64,000 nt of DNA from JBCDHN01 sp965224535 (GTDB lineage: Bacteria > Verrucomicrobiota > Verrucomicrobiia > Verrucomicrobiales > DEV007), in contig CBDCZR010000032.1 in assembly GCA_965224535.1 (NCBI GenBank), forward strand, positions 62,001 through 126,000, given 5' to 3'. Below are positions 18,461 to 26,983 of this stretch, one piece after another. The notes below the pieces were generated by a model, which was not told the DNA's origin, made no database searches, and saw nothing but the letters and a program-made list of their open reading frames with translations. The stretch's first letter is position 1. Each line of letters opens with the position of its first letter. A program made the translations under genes and the position numbers.

Positions 18461-19870
18461 TCAGGCCACAATCTCGTGGATGACCTCCCCACCAAACTGG
18501 GAAAGCTGCTTGAAACGCCCGCCGTGAAAAAAGGTGAGCTTGGTATCCTGCAATCCTAGCAAATGCAGAAGCGTCACGTGTAAATCGCGGATGGGATGCA
18601 CGCACTCGACCGCTTCGGCGCCGATTTCGTCCGTGGCGCCGACAATTCCCGGTTTTACCCCGCCACCGGCCAAAAGCATGGTCATGGCATCCACGTTGTG
18701 TCCGCGGCCTAACGAGTAAACTCCGCCGCGGCGGTTGTTGTCCGGCGTGCGGCCGAATTCGCCGGTCCAAACCACGAGCGTCTCCTCAAGCATTCCCCGC
18801 CGTTTTAGGTCCTTGATCAACGCCGCCATGGGTTTGTCCACGCTGCGAATGCGCGAGGAATGACCGCGCTCCAGGTAATCGTGGCTATCCCAGCCCCCGG
18901 AGAAAATCTGCACGAAACGCACGCCTTTTTCGATCAATCGCCGGGCCATGAGACATTGCCGGCCAAATTTCTCCGTTTCCGGCTGGTCCAGGCCGTACAT
19001 CTCCTTGGTCGCTTGAGATTCGCGCGCCAGATCCATCACTTCCGGCACCTCCATTTGCATGCGGTAAGCCAGCTCGTAATTTTCCATGCGGGCGGCCAAA
19101 TCAGCGTGCTGCGGGTTGGCCTCAGCGTGTTTGCGGTTGAGGAACGCCAGCTCATCCAGCGCCCTCCGCTGGTGTTCGCGCGTTTTGAACGGCTGGGAGT
19201 TCAGGTCGAGAATCGGCGAGCCTTCCGGTCGCAGCCGCGTTCCCTGAAAATGGGCGGGAAGAAAGCCGTTGCTCCAATTTCGCGCCCCGCCCTGCGGCAT
19301 CGCCAACTCGGTCATGACCACGTAGCCGGGCAGGTTCTGGTTCACCGAGCCCAGGCCGTAAGTCGCCCACGATCCAACCGCGGGATCGCCCCCAAGCCGG
19401 CTACCGGTGTTCATGTGAAAAAGCGCCTCGGGGTGATTGAGCGATTCCGCCTGGCAGCCGCGAAAGTTGCACAACTCATCCGCCACCTCCGGATCGGCCA
19501 GATACCGCCACTGGTCGCTCATGTCCAAACCGTTGGCGCCGATTTTGCGCGATTGAAACGGGCTGCCGACGTAAAAGCGGAAACCGCTGGCCAAACCGGC
19601 GGTGCGCTTGGATTCCTTTTTGTGCAAAGCGTTCAGCTTCGGTTTGGGATCAAAGGTGTCCACCTGGCTCGGCCCGCCCTCCATGAAGAGCATGATGCAC
19701 GCCTTGGCTTTGGCCGGATGCATCGGCTTTTTGACCGCGAGCGGACCGGCGGACTCCGTTGCGAGCAGGTCGCTCAACGCAACGCCGCCTAACGACGCGC
19801 CAAGGCCGTAAAGAAACTGCCGGCGCGAGTTTGGGGTAGAAATTGGGCGAGAACAAAGCGGGCTTTTCAT
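18461..19870 (-). CDS. DUF1501 family protein, Tat-exported, upstream of queF
   Basis: This 469-residue protein from the ATG at 19870 has a Tat signal (NSRRQFLYGLGASLGGVAL). The DUF1501 motifs are ACIMLFMEGGPSQVDTFDPK, MENYELAYRMQMEVPEVMD, CLMARRLIEKGVRFVQIF and VVWTGEFGRTPDNN. It is the third member of this family in the window and is not next to a DUF1549/1553 gene. Only 2 bases separate it from queF, so the four genes DUF1501, queF, queC and dehydrogenase probably share one transcript. Upstream lies a 434-base repeat region with no gene. Confidence 0.9.
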   Translation of the reverse strand: MKSPLCSRPISTPNSRRQFLYGLGASLGGVALSDLLATESAGPLAVKKPMHPAKAKACIMLFMEGGPSQVDTFDPKPKLNALHKKESKRTAGLASGFRFYVGSPFQSRKIGANGLDMSDQWRYLADPEVADELCNFRGCQAESLNHPEALFHMNTGSRLGGDPAVGSWATYGLGSVNQNLPGYVVMTELAMPQGGARNWSNGFLPAHFQGTRLRPEGSPILDLNSQPFKTREHQRRALDELAFLNRKHAEANPQHADLAARMENYELAYRMQMEVPEVMDLARESQATKEMYGLDQPETEKFGRQCLMARRLIEKGVRFVQIFSGGWDSHDYLERGHSSRIRSVDKPMAALIKDLKRRGMLEETLVVWTGEFGRTPDNNRRGGVYSLGRGHNVDAMTMLLAGGGVKPGIVGATDEIGAEAVECVHPIRDLHVTLLHLLGLQDTKLTFFHGGRFKQLSQFGGEVIHEIVA

Positions 19871-20069
19871 GGGGCGGTGGATTGGTGGCCTTGAAGCCTC
19901 AGTCATCCCACAAACCGGCGAAAATCTCAAGTTTTACCTTCTTCGGGGGCCTTGTAAATCTCGCACGAAGACACCAAGGCACGAAGAGACTTGAAGCGCG
20001 GCCAGGGCTTCGAGCCGGTATCGTTTCCAAAAACGCCTTTGTGTCCTCGTGCCTTCGTGCGAGCCCTTT

Positions 20070-20100
20070 TTTTGCGCACACACCCAAAATTCACCTCGGG
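20070..20100 (+). repeat. 31-bp exact direct repeat, copy 1
   Basis: These 31 bases (TTTTGCGCACACACC to the end CACCTCGGG) recur without mismatch at 20274-20304, 204 bases further on. They form the spacer between hairpin units of the surrounding array. Confidence 0.9.
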
Positions 20101-20273
20101 GACCTCGCAAATCTCGCACGAAGGCACGAAGGCACGAAGAGTTGGAGCGTTGGAAACGAAACCAACTCAAAGCCCTTGTTCAAACGCCTTCGTGTCTTTG
20201 TGCCTTCGTGCGAGCCCCCCCTTCCAGCGGATTTTTGTTGACCGGTTAGAATCCCGCGCCGATTTAACGGCCC

Positions 20274-20304
20274 TTTTGCGCACACACCCAAAATTCACCT
20301 CGGG
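20274..20304 (+). repeat. 31-bp exact direct repeat, copy 2, abutting a start codon
   Basis: This copy is identical to 20070-20100 and ends exactly at the base before the ATG of the amidase gene (20305). The repeat therefore supplies the whole immediate 5' leader of that gene. It contains only a weak purine run near the start codon. Confidence 0.9.
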
Positions 20305-21159
20305 ATGAGAATTTTTTCCTGCCTACTCTGCTTGCTCTGCCTTGGCGCCGCGTTGATCGCCGGTTGCGAGACGCAACCTACCAAACCACCCCCGGCGAAA
20401 CCGGTGCCCTCCCCTACACCTACACCTACTCCGACGCCCACACCCACGCCCTCCCCTACCCCGTCACCCACTCCTACGCCGGAACCACCGCCGCCACCCA
20501 CGATTGCGGCCACCGTGGTGATCGATCCCGGTCACGGCGGCTCCTCCACCGTGGGCGGCTCTTCGCCAAACAACGCCACCAGCTTTTCCGGCGTGCTGGA
20601 GAAGACCATGTGCCTGGAAATGGGTCGGCTGGTTCGCGATGCGCTTACCGCGCTAGCGCCTGAGGAAGGCGTGGACCTGGAGCTGCACTTGACGCGCACC
20701 GGCGACTACAACCTGGGCCTGTCCAGCCGCGCGAACAAGGCTCGCAACGAGCGCGCGGACGTTTTTGCCAGCATCCATTTCAACGCGTTCAACGCCACGG
20801 CGCGCGGAGTCGAAACGCACGTCCGGCCCAGCGGCAGTGGCGGAAACGTGAATTTGAGCGCCGACCGCGGCCTAGCCAAGCGCATCAACGACGGAATTTA
20901 CGGCGCCTTGCGCAAACACGACTCCGCAGCGGTGAATCGCGGCCTGAAGGAGACCCGGCTGGGAGTTTTGAACGACTCCTACCTGGGCAACACCTCCGGC
21001 AACGCCAAAACGCGCGCCTGCCTCATCGAAATCGAGTTCATCGACGTGCGCCTGGTCGATCGCCTGCTGAATATCGCCCCTAACCCCAACCTTGTGAAAC
21101 GTGACATCGCTAACGCCATCGCCCGTGCCATCCTTGCCGACATCAAAGCCCATTCCTGA
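20305..21159 (+). CDS. N-acetylmuramoyl-L-alanine amidase, lipoprotein with Pro/Thr linker
   Basis: This 284-residue protein cleaves the amide bond between muramic acid and the stem peptide of murein. It opens with a lipoprotein signal ending LIAGC (Cys near residue 22). Next is a low-complexity linker of alternating Thr and Pro with a few Ser (about residues 31-60). The Amidase_3 domain follows, with VVIDPGHGG (zinc-binding His), the conserved Glu in GVLEKTMCLEMG, ASIHFNAFN (second zinc His) and the catalytic ACLIEIEFID. The linker would hold the enzyme off the outer membrane. The start codon directly follows a 31-bp repeat. Confidence 0.93.
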   Translation: MRIFSCLLCLLCLGAALIAGCETQPTKPPPAKPVPSPTPTPTPTPTPTPSPTPSPTPTPEPPPPPTIAATVVIDPGHGGSSTVGGSSPNNATSFSGVLEKTMCLEMGRLVRDALTALAPEEGVDLELHLTRTGDYNLGLSSRANKARNERADVFASIHFNAFNATARGVETHVRPSGSGGNVNLSADRGLAKRINDGIYGALRKHDSAAVNRGLKETRLGVLNDSYLGNTSGNAKTRACLIEIEFIDVRLVDRLLNIAPNPNLVKRDIANAIARAILADIKAHS

Positions 21160-21196
21160 GCCCCAACGCGAATGTGGCCGATTTTCGCCGGTTCGC

Positions 21197-21655
21197 TTGC
21201 TATGCGCGCTGGGTGCTGCCGCGCTGGCGGGATTTGGAGCGAGCGGTTGCGCCAACCTGCCTGCCACCACGGAGGCGTTGGCGGATGCGATCGGCGAAGC
21301 CAGCAACGGCGGAGGCTATCGGTCCGTGTGGGCTGCGATTTACCCGGAAACACTGCCGCAGGAGAGCGCCTCAATCTCCCGGTTGACGGGAACCCAGCGC
21401 CAAAGCCAGATTTTGCGCGATTTTTACGCCGCGGCCGGCGCTACCGATCTTTCTATCGCAGAACGGCGCTGGACCAATTTTCACCGGCGCTACATTTTGC
21501 CCGGCGGCGAGTTTGAGGACGGCACGGCGGCCAATTTGTGGAAATGGAGCGAGCAAGAGCTGCAACGCTGTCAGGCGCTGAAGGGAGGGAATGCTTCGCA
21601 GGCAACCCGGGCGGAGCGCGCCTTGCGAACGCTGTCCCGGCAGATTCGCCGCTGA
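21197..21655 (+). CDS. Putative small lipoprotein of unknown function
   Basis: The frame ending at 21655 encodes a hydrophobic N-terminus (LLCALGAAALAGFGASGC) followed by a soluble part rich in charged helices (RRWTNFHRRYILPGGEFEDG, WKWSEQELQRCQALKGG). The Cys at the end of the hydrophobic stretch could be a lipidation site, although the -3 residue is Ala rather than Leu. I favour the TTG at 21197. A GTG inside the amidase gene (21101) is also in frame. An ATG at 21172 is in another frame and would need a frameshift. No family was recognised. It follows the amidase gene closely. Confidence 0.6.
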   Translation: MLCALGAAALAGFGASGCANLPATTEALADAIGEASNGGGYRSVWAAIYPETLPQESASISRLTGTQRQSQILRDFYAAAGATDLSIAERRWTNFHRRYILPGGEFEDGTAANLWKWSEQELQRCQALKGGNASQATRAERALRTLSRQIRR

Positions 21656-21721
21656 GCGCTTTTTTCACCCCGGCAAATTTGGCGGGCGGGCAGAAATGTC
21701 CATCCTTCGGGCGGCAATGTC

Positions 21722-21750
21722 TTGCCCTCGGAAACGGAACGCGTTATGAA
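21722..21750 (+). promoter_or_regulatory. Possible promoter of the ABC transporter operon
   Basis: TTGCCC at 21722-21727 and TATGAA at 21745-21750 are separated by 17 bases and lie 47 bases before the ATG of the ATPase gene. The match is moderate. The same stretch, read on the other strand, encodes ITRSVSEG, a peptide I recall from intergenic repeats of other PVC genomes, so it may instead be part of a repeat. Confidence 0.4.
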
Positions 21751-21797
21751 TCCAACCGGTCCGTGCCCGTCCAATTTTTCTGCCCCTCGACGCCCCG

Positions 21798-22739
21798 ATG
21801 ATTGAAGTTCAGGAACTCACCAAGGTCTACAACGGCAAGAAAGCCGTCGACGCCATCTCGTTTGAGGTCGGCAAGGGCGAAATTGTGGGTTTTTTGGGTC
21901 CGAACGGCGCGGGAAAGTCGACCACAATGCGCATCCTGACCGGCTACATTTCGGCGACCGGCGGAAGGGCCTCCGTGGCGGGCTGCGACGTTTTTCACGA
22001 GTCGTTGGAATCGCGCAAGCACATCGGCTACATGCCGGAATCCGTCCCCCTCTACGCGGACATGCGGGTGAAGGAGTACCTCCACTTTCGCGCCAGTTTG
22101 AAGGGGCTGCGCGGCCATGCCATGCGCCGGCGCGTGGGTGAAGTGATGGACGTGTGCGGCTTGACCGACGTCCGCCGCAAAATGATCGCAACCTTGTCCA
22201 AAGGCTACCGCCAGCGCGTTGGACTGGCTGATGCGCTGGCCAACAAGCCGGATTTGCTGATTTTGGACGAGCCGACCAACGGGCTGGATCCGAACCAGAT
22301 TCGCCAGGTGCGCGAGTTGATCAAGGAATTGGGCCAGGAGCATACCATCCTGCTTTCCACCCACATTTTGCCGGAGGTGGAGATGACCTGCGGGCGGGTC
22401 ATCATCATCGACGAAGGCAAGATCAAGGCCTCTGACACGCCGGAAAACCTGGTGCACCGCGTCAAATCCTCCGGCACGCTCACCGTGGAGATGAAGGGAC
22501 CGCATAATCTGCTGCAAAAGCGGCTGCGCGGCCTGGACGGCATCAAAAACGTCGCCATCACCGCCAAAGACGCCGACTGGACGACCTACGAATTGAGGCT
22601 CAATGGGCGCAACGACGTGCGCGACCAGATTTATGAAATCTCCGTTTCTGAAAAGTGGCCCTTGCGCCAATTGAGCAAACGCTCGGCGAGTCTGGAAGAC
22701 GTCTTCGTCGATTTGACCTCCCACCCCTCCAAAAGCTGA
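21798..22739 (+). CDS. ABC transporter ATPase (GldA-like)
   Basis: This 313-residue ATPase couples ATP hydrolysis to transport by the permease encoded next. The Walker A GPNGAGKST, the signature LSKGYRQRVGLADAL and the Walker B LLILDEPTNGLDPNQ are all intact, with the switch His in LSTHIL. The C-terminal 80 residues resemble the extension of gliding-motility-type (GldA) and multidrug-type ATPases. The following genes (permease, GldG-like, DUF4340) give the gene order of the Gld-type ABC system found across Bacteroidetes and PVC bacteria. The substrate is unknown and gliding itself is not implied. Confidence 0.95.
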   Translation: MIEVQELTKVYNGKKAVDAISFEVGKGEIVGFLGPNGAGKSTTMRILTGYISATGGRASVAGCDVFHESLESRKHIGYMPESVPLYADMRVKEYLHFRASLKGLRGHAMRRRVGEVMDVCGLTDVRRKMIATLSKGYRQRVGLADALANKPDLLILDEPTNGLDPNQIRQVRELIKELGQEHTILLSTHILPEVEMTCGRVIIIDEGKIKASDTPENLVHRVKSSGTLTVEMKGPHNLLQKRLRGLDGIKNVAITAKDADWTTYELRLNGRNDVRDQIYEISVSEKWPLRQLSKRSASLEDVFVDLTSHPSKS

Positions 22740-22753
22740 GCCGTTTACCGCGC

Positions 22754-23509
22754 ATGCGCAATTTTCGGATTTTACTCTTCAAAGAACTGCGAAGCTTTTT
22801 CATCTCTCCGCTGGCCTACATTGTGTTGGCGCTGGTAATGGTGTTAAACGGCGTGTCCTTCCTCTTTAGCGTGGAAAGAATGGTGGGCAAAGTCAGCCAA
22901 CTTAGCTTGCTGCACCTCACGTTTGATTCCCCCTGGTTCTGGTTGGTCTACGTGGTGTTGTTCCCGCTCATCACGATGCGTCTTTTTGCTGAAGAGAGGA
23001 AGTTGGGCACGCTGGAAACGTTGCTGACGGCGCCAGTCGACTCCTGGACGGTTATTTTGGCCAAATACTGTGCTACGCTGATTTTTTACGTGATTTTGTG
23101 GTTGCCTAGCGCGCTTAATTTTCTGGTGTTCGAGTCCATTACCGGCTCGGCGGCGGCGTTTACCGCAGGCTCGTTTTGGGGGACGTATCTCATCCTTTTT
23201 CTCATCGGCGCTTTTCATATATCGCTGGGCGTTTTTGCCTCATCGCTAACCAACAACCTCCTCATCGCCGGAGTGCTGGCTTTTTCCCTGGTGACGCTTC
23301 ATTTTTTCGTAGGTTTCATCCAGGGTTTTGCGGCTAATATGCCTGCGGAGGTCATCGACCGGGTCAGCTATTTTTCAACCGTCCAGCATTTGCGCTATTT
23401 CTCCAACGGCTTGATCGATACGCGGCCGCTGATCTATTATGTTACCGGTTCCGCGCTTTTTATCGCCTTCACCTACTACGTCCTGGAATTTCGCCGCTGG
23501 CGCCCCTGA
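22754..23509 (+). CDS. ABC transporter permease (GldF-like)
   Basis: This 251-residue membrane protein has about six hydrophobic segments, among them PLAYIVLALVMVLNGVSFLF, WFWLVYVVLFPLITM, ILFLIGAFHISLGVFAS and LLIAGVLAFSLVTLHFFVGF. The motif FAEERKLGTLETLLTAPV is typical of ABC-2 type permeases. It starts 14 bases after the ATPase gene and ends 3 bases before the GldG-like gene. The ATG at 22754 begins a short cytoplasmic N-terminus (MRNFRILLFKELRSFF), as expected for the family. Confidence 0.93.
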   Translation: MRNFRILLFKELRSFFISPLAYIVLALVMVLNGVSFLFSVERMVGKVSQLSLLHLTFDSPWFWLVYVVLFPLITMRLFAEERKLGTLETLLTAPVDSWTVILAKYCATLIFYVILWLPSALNFLVFESITGSAAAFTAGSFWGTYLILFLIGAFHISLGVFASSLTNNLLIAGVLAFSLVTLHFFVGFIQGFAANMPAEVIDRVSYFSTVQHLRYFSNGLIDTRPLIYYVTGSALFIAFTYYVLEFRRWRP

Positions 23510-23512
23510 ATT

Positions 23513-24991
23513 ATGAGCGAAGATGAAGCACAACAAGCGGAAACCCAACCCGCGGACGGCCACCGCCGCTTTCGCCTGCACGTTGGGCTGCAATTGCTGG
23601 CGCTCCTCGCAATTTTCTTTCTGGTCAACTACATGAGCTGCCGCCACTACGCGCGCTGGGATTTAACGCAAAACGACCGTTTTACGCTTTCGCCAACGAC
23701 GTTAAAATTTCTCGATAGCCTAGCCGCGGATACCGACTTGACGGTGGTCTTCATGCAAGGCTCGCCAATTTATCACGATATCAGGACGCTGGCTGATGAG
23801 TACAAGCGCAACAGCAACAAACGGATCGACGTGGAAACGATCGATCCGGTGCGAAACCGCAACCGTGCGGCCGAAATTCAGGCCGACTACGGGCTGAGCC
23901 TGAAGCGCAACGCCGTAATCGTCGCGCAAAACGACCGTGTCAGGATCATTCCGGAATCGAGCATGGTTGTGAAGGATCAGGGCGGCTTGATCGACAAATT
24001 TGCCGGAGAATTCGCGATTACCGCGGCGCTGGTTGAGGTGGTTGAGGGCAAGCGCCGCCAACTTTACGTCCCCACCGGCTACCAAAAGGCCGAACACCTG
24101 CAAGACGTGGTGGATGAGCTGAAAACCCTGGCCGCGCGGCAAAATGCGCAGGTCAACTACCTGGAGCTGAGCGGCGGGGCAAAAGTGCCGGATGACGCCG
24201 ATGCCTTGATCCTGGCCGCGCCTCAATTCGACCCGCCGGAGCAGGAATTGAAGGCGATTCTGGACTACTGGGAGCGTGGGCGTGGGGCCATCTTCGTGTC
24301 CCTGGATCCGGATGCGGATACGCCGCGGCTCTCGACGTTGTTGCGGCGTCACGGCGTTGTTCCGCGGGACGACCGGCTCATCTACGCAACCCAGGTTCCC
24401 GGCCAGGCGCTTCAAAAAAACTACGCCGCGCCGGTGACCCTGATCGCCGGTTCACCAATCGCTGCCGAACGTGAGTTGGGGGGCATGACGATGACCTTGG
24501 AAGGACGCAGCCAGTCGCTGGAACTCCACAAGGACGCCGATTTCGTGCGCGAAGAGAACATCCACCTGACGCCGCTCCTCGTCGCCGACCCGCGTTTTTG
24601 GGGCGAAACCGACTACGAGGCGGAAGACGTGAAACGCGACCGCAACAACGATCACCACGCCCCGCTTTACCTGGGGGCATCGGTCGAGCGCGGCGCCGTG
24701 GACGACCCTAACCTGCGTGTTGAGACGCAACGCTTGGTCGTGGTGAGCAATCCCAGCGTGCTTTCCGGCGGTTTCCTGCGCCAAAAGGTGCAGACGGACT
24801 TTGTCATGGCCAGCCTGAACTGGCTGCTGGACCGCACGGAGTTGATCGGCGTAAGCGCCAAAGAACCGACGCGTTACGCGGTGCAACTCAGCCGCCCGCA
24901 GGCCGCTTGGCTCCAACGGCTGGTCATCTGGGTTTTTCCGGGCTTGGTGGGTGTGTTAGGAGCCATGGTCTGGATGCAACGCCGCTCGTAG
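23513..24991 (+). CDS. GldG-like ABC transport auxiliary protein
   Basis: This 492-residue protein has one N-terminal membrane helix (LQLLALLAIFFLVNYMSC, about residues 31-48) and a C-terminal helix (LVIWVFPGLVGVLGAMVWM). Between them is a large soluble domain with the early motif LTQNDRFTLSPTTLKFLDSL, characteristic of GldG/ABC_transp_aux proteins. The mid-domain runs of alternating strands fit the periplasmic ligand-binding-like fold proposed for this family. It is the third gene of the transporter operon, 3 bases after the permease and 4 bases before the DUF4340 gene. Confidence 0.9.
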   Translation: MSEDEAQQAETQPADGHRRFRLHVGLQLLALLAIFFLVNYMSCRHYARWDLTQNDRFTLSPTTLKFLDSLAADTDLTVVFMQGSPIYHDIRTLADEYKRNSNKRIDVETIDPVRNRNRAAEIQADYGLSLKRNAVIVAQNDRVRIIPESSMVVKDQGGLIDKFAGEFAITAALVEVVEGKRRQLYVPTGYQKAEHLQDVVDELKTLAARQNAQVNYLELSGGAKVPDDADALILAAPQFDPPEQELKAILDYWERGRGAIFVSLDPDADTPRLSTLLRRHGVVPRDDRLIYATQVPGQALQKNYAAPVTLIAGSPIAAERELGGMTMTLEGRSQSLELHKDADFVREENIHLTPLLVADPRFWGETDYEAEDVKRDRNNDHHAPLYLGASVERGAVDDPNLRVETQRLVVVSNPSVLSGGFLRQKVQTDFVMASLNWLLDRTELIGVSAKEPTRYAVQLSRPQAAWLQRLVIWVFPGLVGVLGAMVWMQRRS

Positions 24992-24995
24992 CCGC

Positions 24996-26954
24996 ATGAA
25001 ACCTCACGTCACCGTCATTTTGCTCACCATCGCCGCCGTGCTAACGGTGTTCGTGGTCGGCTTTGAGCGGCACCTGGACTCTTCGCGGGAAGTGGAGGCT
25101 TCCTCCCGGCTGTTGATCCCCTTGGAGGTGGACGCCTTGAAACGCATCCGAATCCGCAACGCCGTGGGTGAAGTGTCCATCGACCGCAAAGACTACGGCT
25201 GGAAACTGATGAGCCCGGTCGACGATCACGCCGATCCTGAATCGATCGCCAAATTGGCCGATCGTTTGGCCCACCTGGCCATCCGCGAGACCATTCGGCG
25301 CGAAGAACTCGGCGCAGACGGCATCCGGTTGAGCCAGTTGGGTTTGTCCGAATCGCAGGCGATCGAGGTGAAGCTGGAATTTGATGACGGCAGGGAATCG
25401 GTGACCTTTCACTTTGGCGCGGCCGCCGCCCTCCAAGGCACGCTTTACGCGCGAATGCCGCGTTCGGCCGCGCGGCAAGACGTCTACGTCGTGGACGGCG
25501 ATTTTCGCGACTGGATCGCCGATCCGGGGGCCACCCTGCGCGACCGGCGGCTTTTTCGGCTTCATCCCGGCGAAATCCAGTCTTACCGCATCACCACGGA
25601 AAACGGCGTCATTGAGCTGGAACGCGAGCCGGACGCCCCGCGCTGGTTCGTCCAGCAACCGCTCAAAGCCCGGGCAAATGACGACATCGCCTACTCGATC
25701 CTGGACGACCTCTCCAAGCTGAAAATCATCGAGTTTCTCGATCCCCGAGCCGCGGCGACCACCGGGCTTAGCGGAGGAATTGGCCCAAATTCGGCCGTTT
25801 TTGCGCTTCAGCCGCAGGGGGGCAAACCCTTCACCGTCAAGCTGCGGGAGGAATCCGCGCAAAAGGGAACTCTGCTGGCGACAATTTCCGGCCGTGACGC
25901 GATTTTTCGAATCAAGAACGACCTGGTTTCGCGCCTGCCGAAAACCATCAACCAGGTGCGCTATCCCTACCTGGCTGACGTCAATTCCCCAGCCGTGGCG
26001 AGGATTGAAATCGAGAGCCCGCTGGATACGGTGGATTTGCGGCGATTGCCGGAAAATCCCCAAGAATGGCGCCTAATCCGGGGCAGCCAGAACTTCCGCG
26101 CCAACAAGGACAAAATCGACCGGTTGCTGGGAGCGCTAAACAGCGAAAACATCGTCGATTACCGCTCTGACTCCGCCTCGCAGCTTGAGGAATTCGGCCT
26201 TCATCGGCCGTTGGCGAGCATTTCCGTCACCACCTCAAGCGTGGACGCGGCGGCACTGGAGGGTTACCGCGCCAAAGTCGCCGAGGCCCAACAAGCGGGG
26301 AAAGATCCAGACAAGGTCCCAAAACCCAAGATTGAGGTGACGAGGCGCACGCTGCGATTTGGCCGCAACGACGACCTGTTTTTGAACGCGAAATTCGATG
26401 ACGAACCCTTCGTTTACGCGATCGACCCGGCGTTTCTCTCGATCAACGTCCCAACTCACCCGTTAGACTGGAGAGGTCTCGACCTCATCGGTTTCGACCT
26501 CTATTCGGTGCGGGAAATCGCAATCGCTGAGGTTGCGGCTCCGCCGTTGCGGCTGTTCTACGACTATCTGCACGGAAAGTGGACCGGCATTCTGGGCGAG
26601 CACCGCATCGACGACGCCATTGAGAGCCGGATGGCCGAGAGATTGGCCGCTCATCTCGGCAGTTTGCGCGCGCGGCAGTGGCTCACCCAAAGCCGGCACG
26701 AAGCCTATCGCGCGTTGAGCAGTCCTTCGTTGCAAGTGCGGATCAAGTTGCAAAAACCCAGCGTCGGGAACGCCGAGCCCAATCCCGTGGGCTTCGCGGC
26801 GTTCAAACTGGCGCCCGCCACCATTTCCGGCACCCGAGTCGTCAACTACTTTGGCCAGTTTGAGGGGCATCCGGACGTGTTTTTGCTCGATGCCGTCAAC
26901 TACGACCGCATCGTGGCTCCAGTCTGGCGCCAAAAAGCGAGCGACAAAGAATAA
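24996..26954 (+). CDS. DUF4340 domain protein of the ABC operon
   Basis: This 652-residue protein has one N-terminal membrane anchor (VTVILLTIAAVLTVFVVGF). It then has repeated DUF4340-type modules with the phrases YGWKLMSPVDDHADPESIAK and APRWFVQQPLKARANDD, and a third around PQEWRLIRGSQNFRANKDK. Each module begins with a short beta sheet and then a Trp-containing strand. DUF4340 genes regularly follow GldG-like genes, and the encoded proteins are assumed to form the periplasmic part of the transporter. The gene ends convergently with leuC, 29 bases away. Confidence 0.9.
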   Translation: MKPHVTVILLTIAAVLTVFVVGFERHLDSSREVEASSRLLIPLEVDALKRIRIRNAVGEVSIDRKDYGWKLMSPVDDHADPESIAKLADRLAHLAIRETIRREELGADGIRLSQLGLSESQAIEVKLEFDDGRESVTFHFGAAAALQGTLYARMPRSAARQDVYVVDGDFRDWIADPGATLRDRRLFRLHPGEIQSYRITTENGVIELEREPDAPRWFVQQPLKARANDDIAYSILDDLSKLKIIEFLDPRAAATTGLSGGIGPNSAVFALQPQGGKPFTVKLREESAQKGTLLATISGRDAIFRIKNDLVSRLPKTINQVRYPYLADVNSPAVARIEIESPLDTVDLRRLPENPQEWRLIRGSQNFRANKDKIDRLLGALNSENIVDYRSDSASQLEEFGLHRPLASISVTTSSVDAAALEGYRAKVAEAQQAGKDPDKVPKPKIEVTRRTLRFGRNDDLFLNAKFDDEPFVYAIDPAFLSINVPTHPLDWRGLDLIGFDLYSVREIAIAEVAAPPLRLFYDYLHGKWTGILGEHRIDDAIESRMAERLAAHLGSLRARQWLTQSRHEAYRALSSPSLQVRIKLQKPSVGNAEPNPVGFAAFKLAPATISGTRVVNYFGQFEGHPDVFLLDAVNYDRIVAPVWRQKASDKE

Positions 26955-26983
26955 CCGCGTCCTTCAGGCCAAATGGGCCAAAA

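Larger units (their letters stand above)
19929..20304. repeat. Tandem hairpin repeats in a gene-free region
   Basis: Two adjacent units fill the space between divergent genes. Each has a left arm CTCGCACGAAGRCACSAAGG (19960-19988 and 20113-20141) and an inverted right arm near TGCCTTCGTGCGAG (20036-20063 and 20187-20214), so each can fold into a long imperfect hairpin. The arms contain an internal repeat of GGCACGAA. A diverged copy of the unit's leading edge lies at 19929-19960, and the start of another copy lies at 20289-20304. Bases 19871-19928 hold nothing that I recognise. No coding signal was seen in this region. Confidence 0.85.

Noticed and set aside
19929..20304. CRISPR array
   Set aside because: The repeats are long imperfect hairpins, not short direct repeats with unique spacers of constant length, and no cas gene is near.
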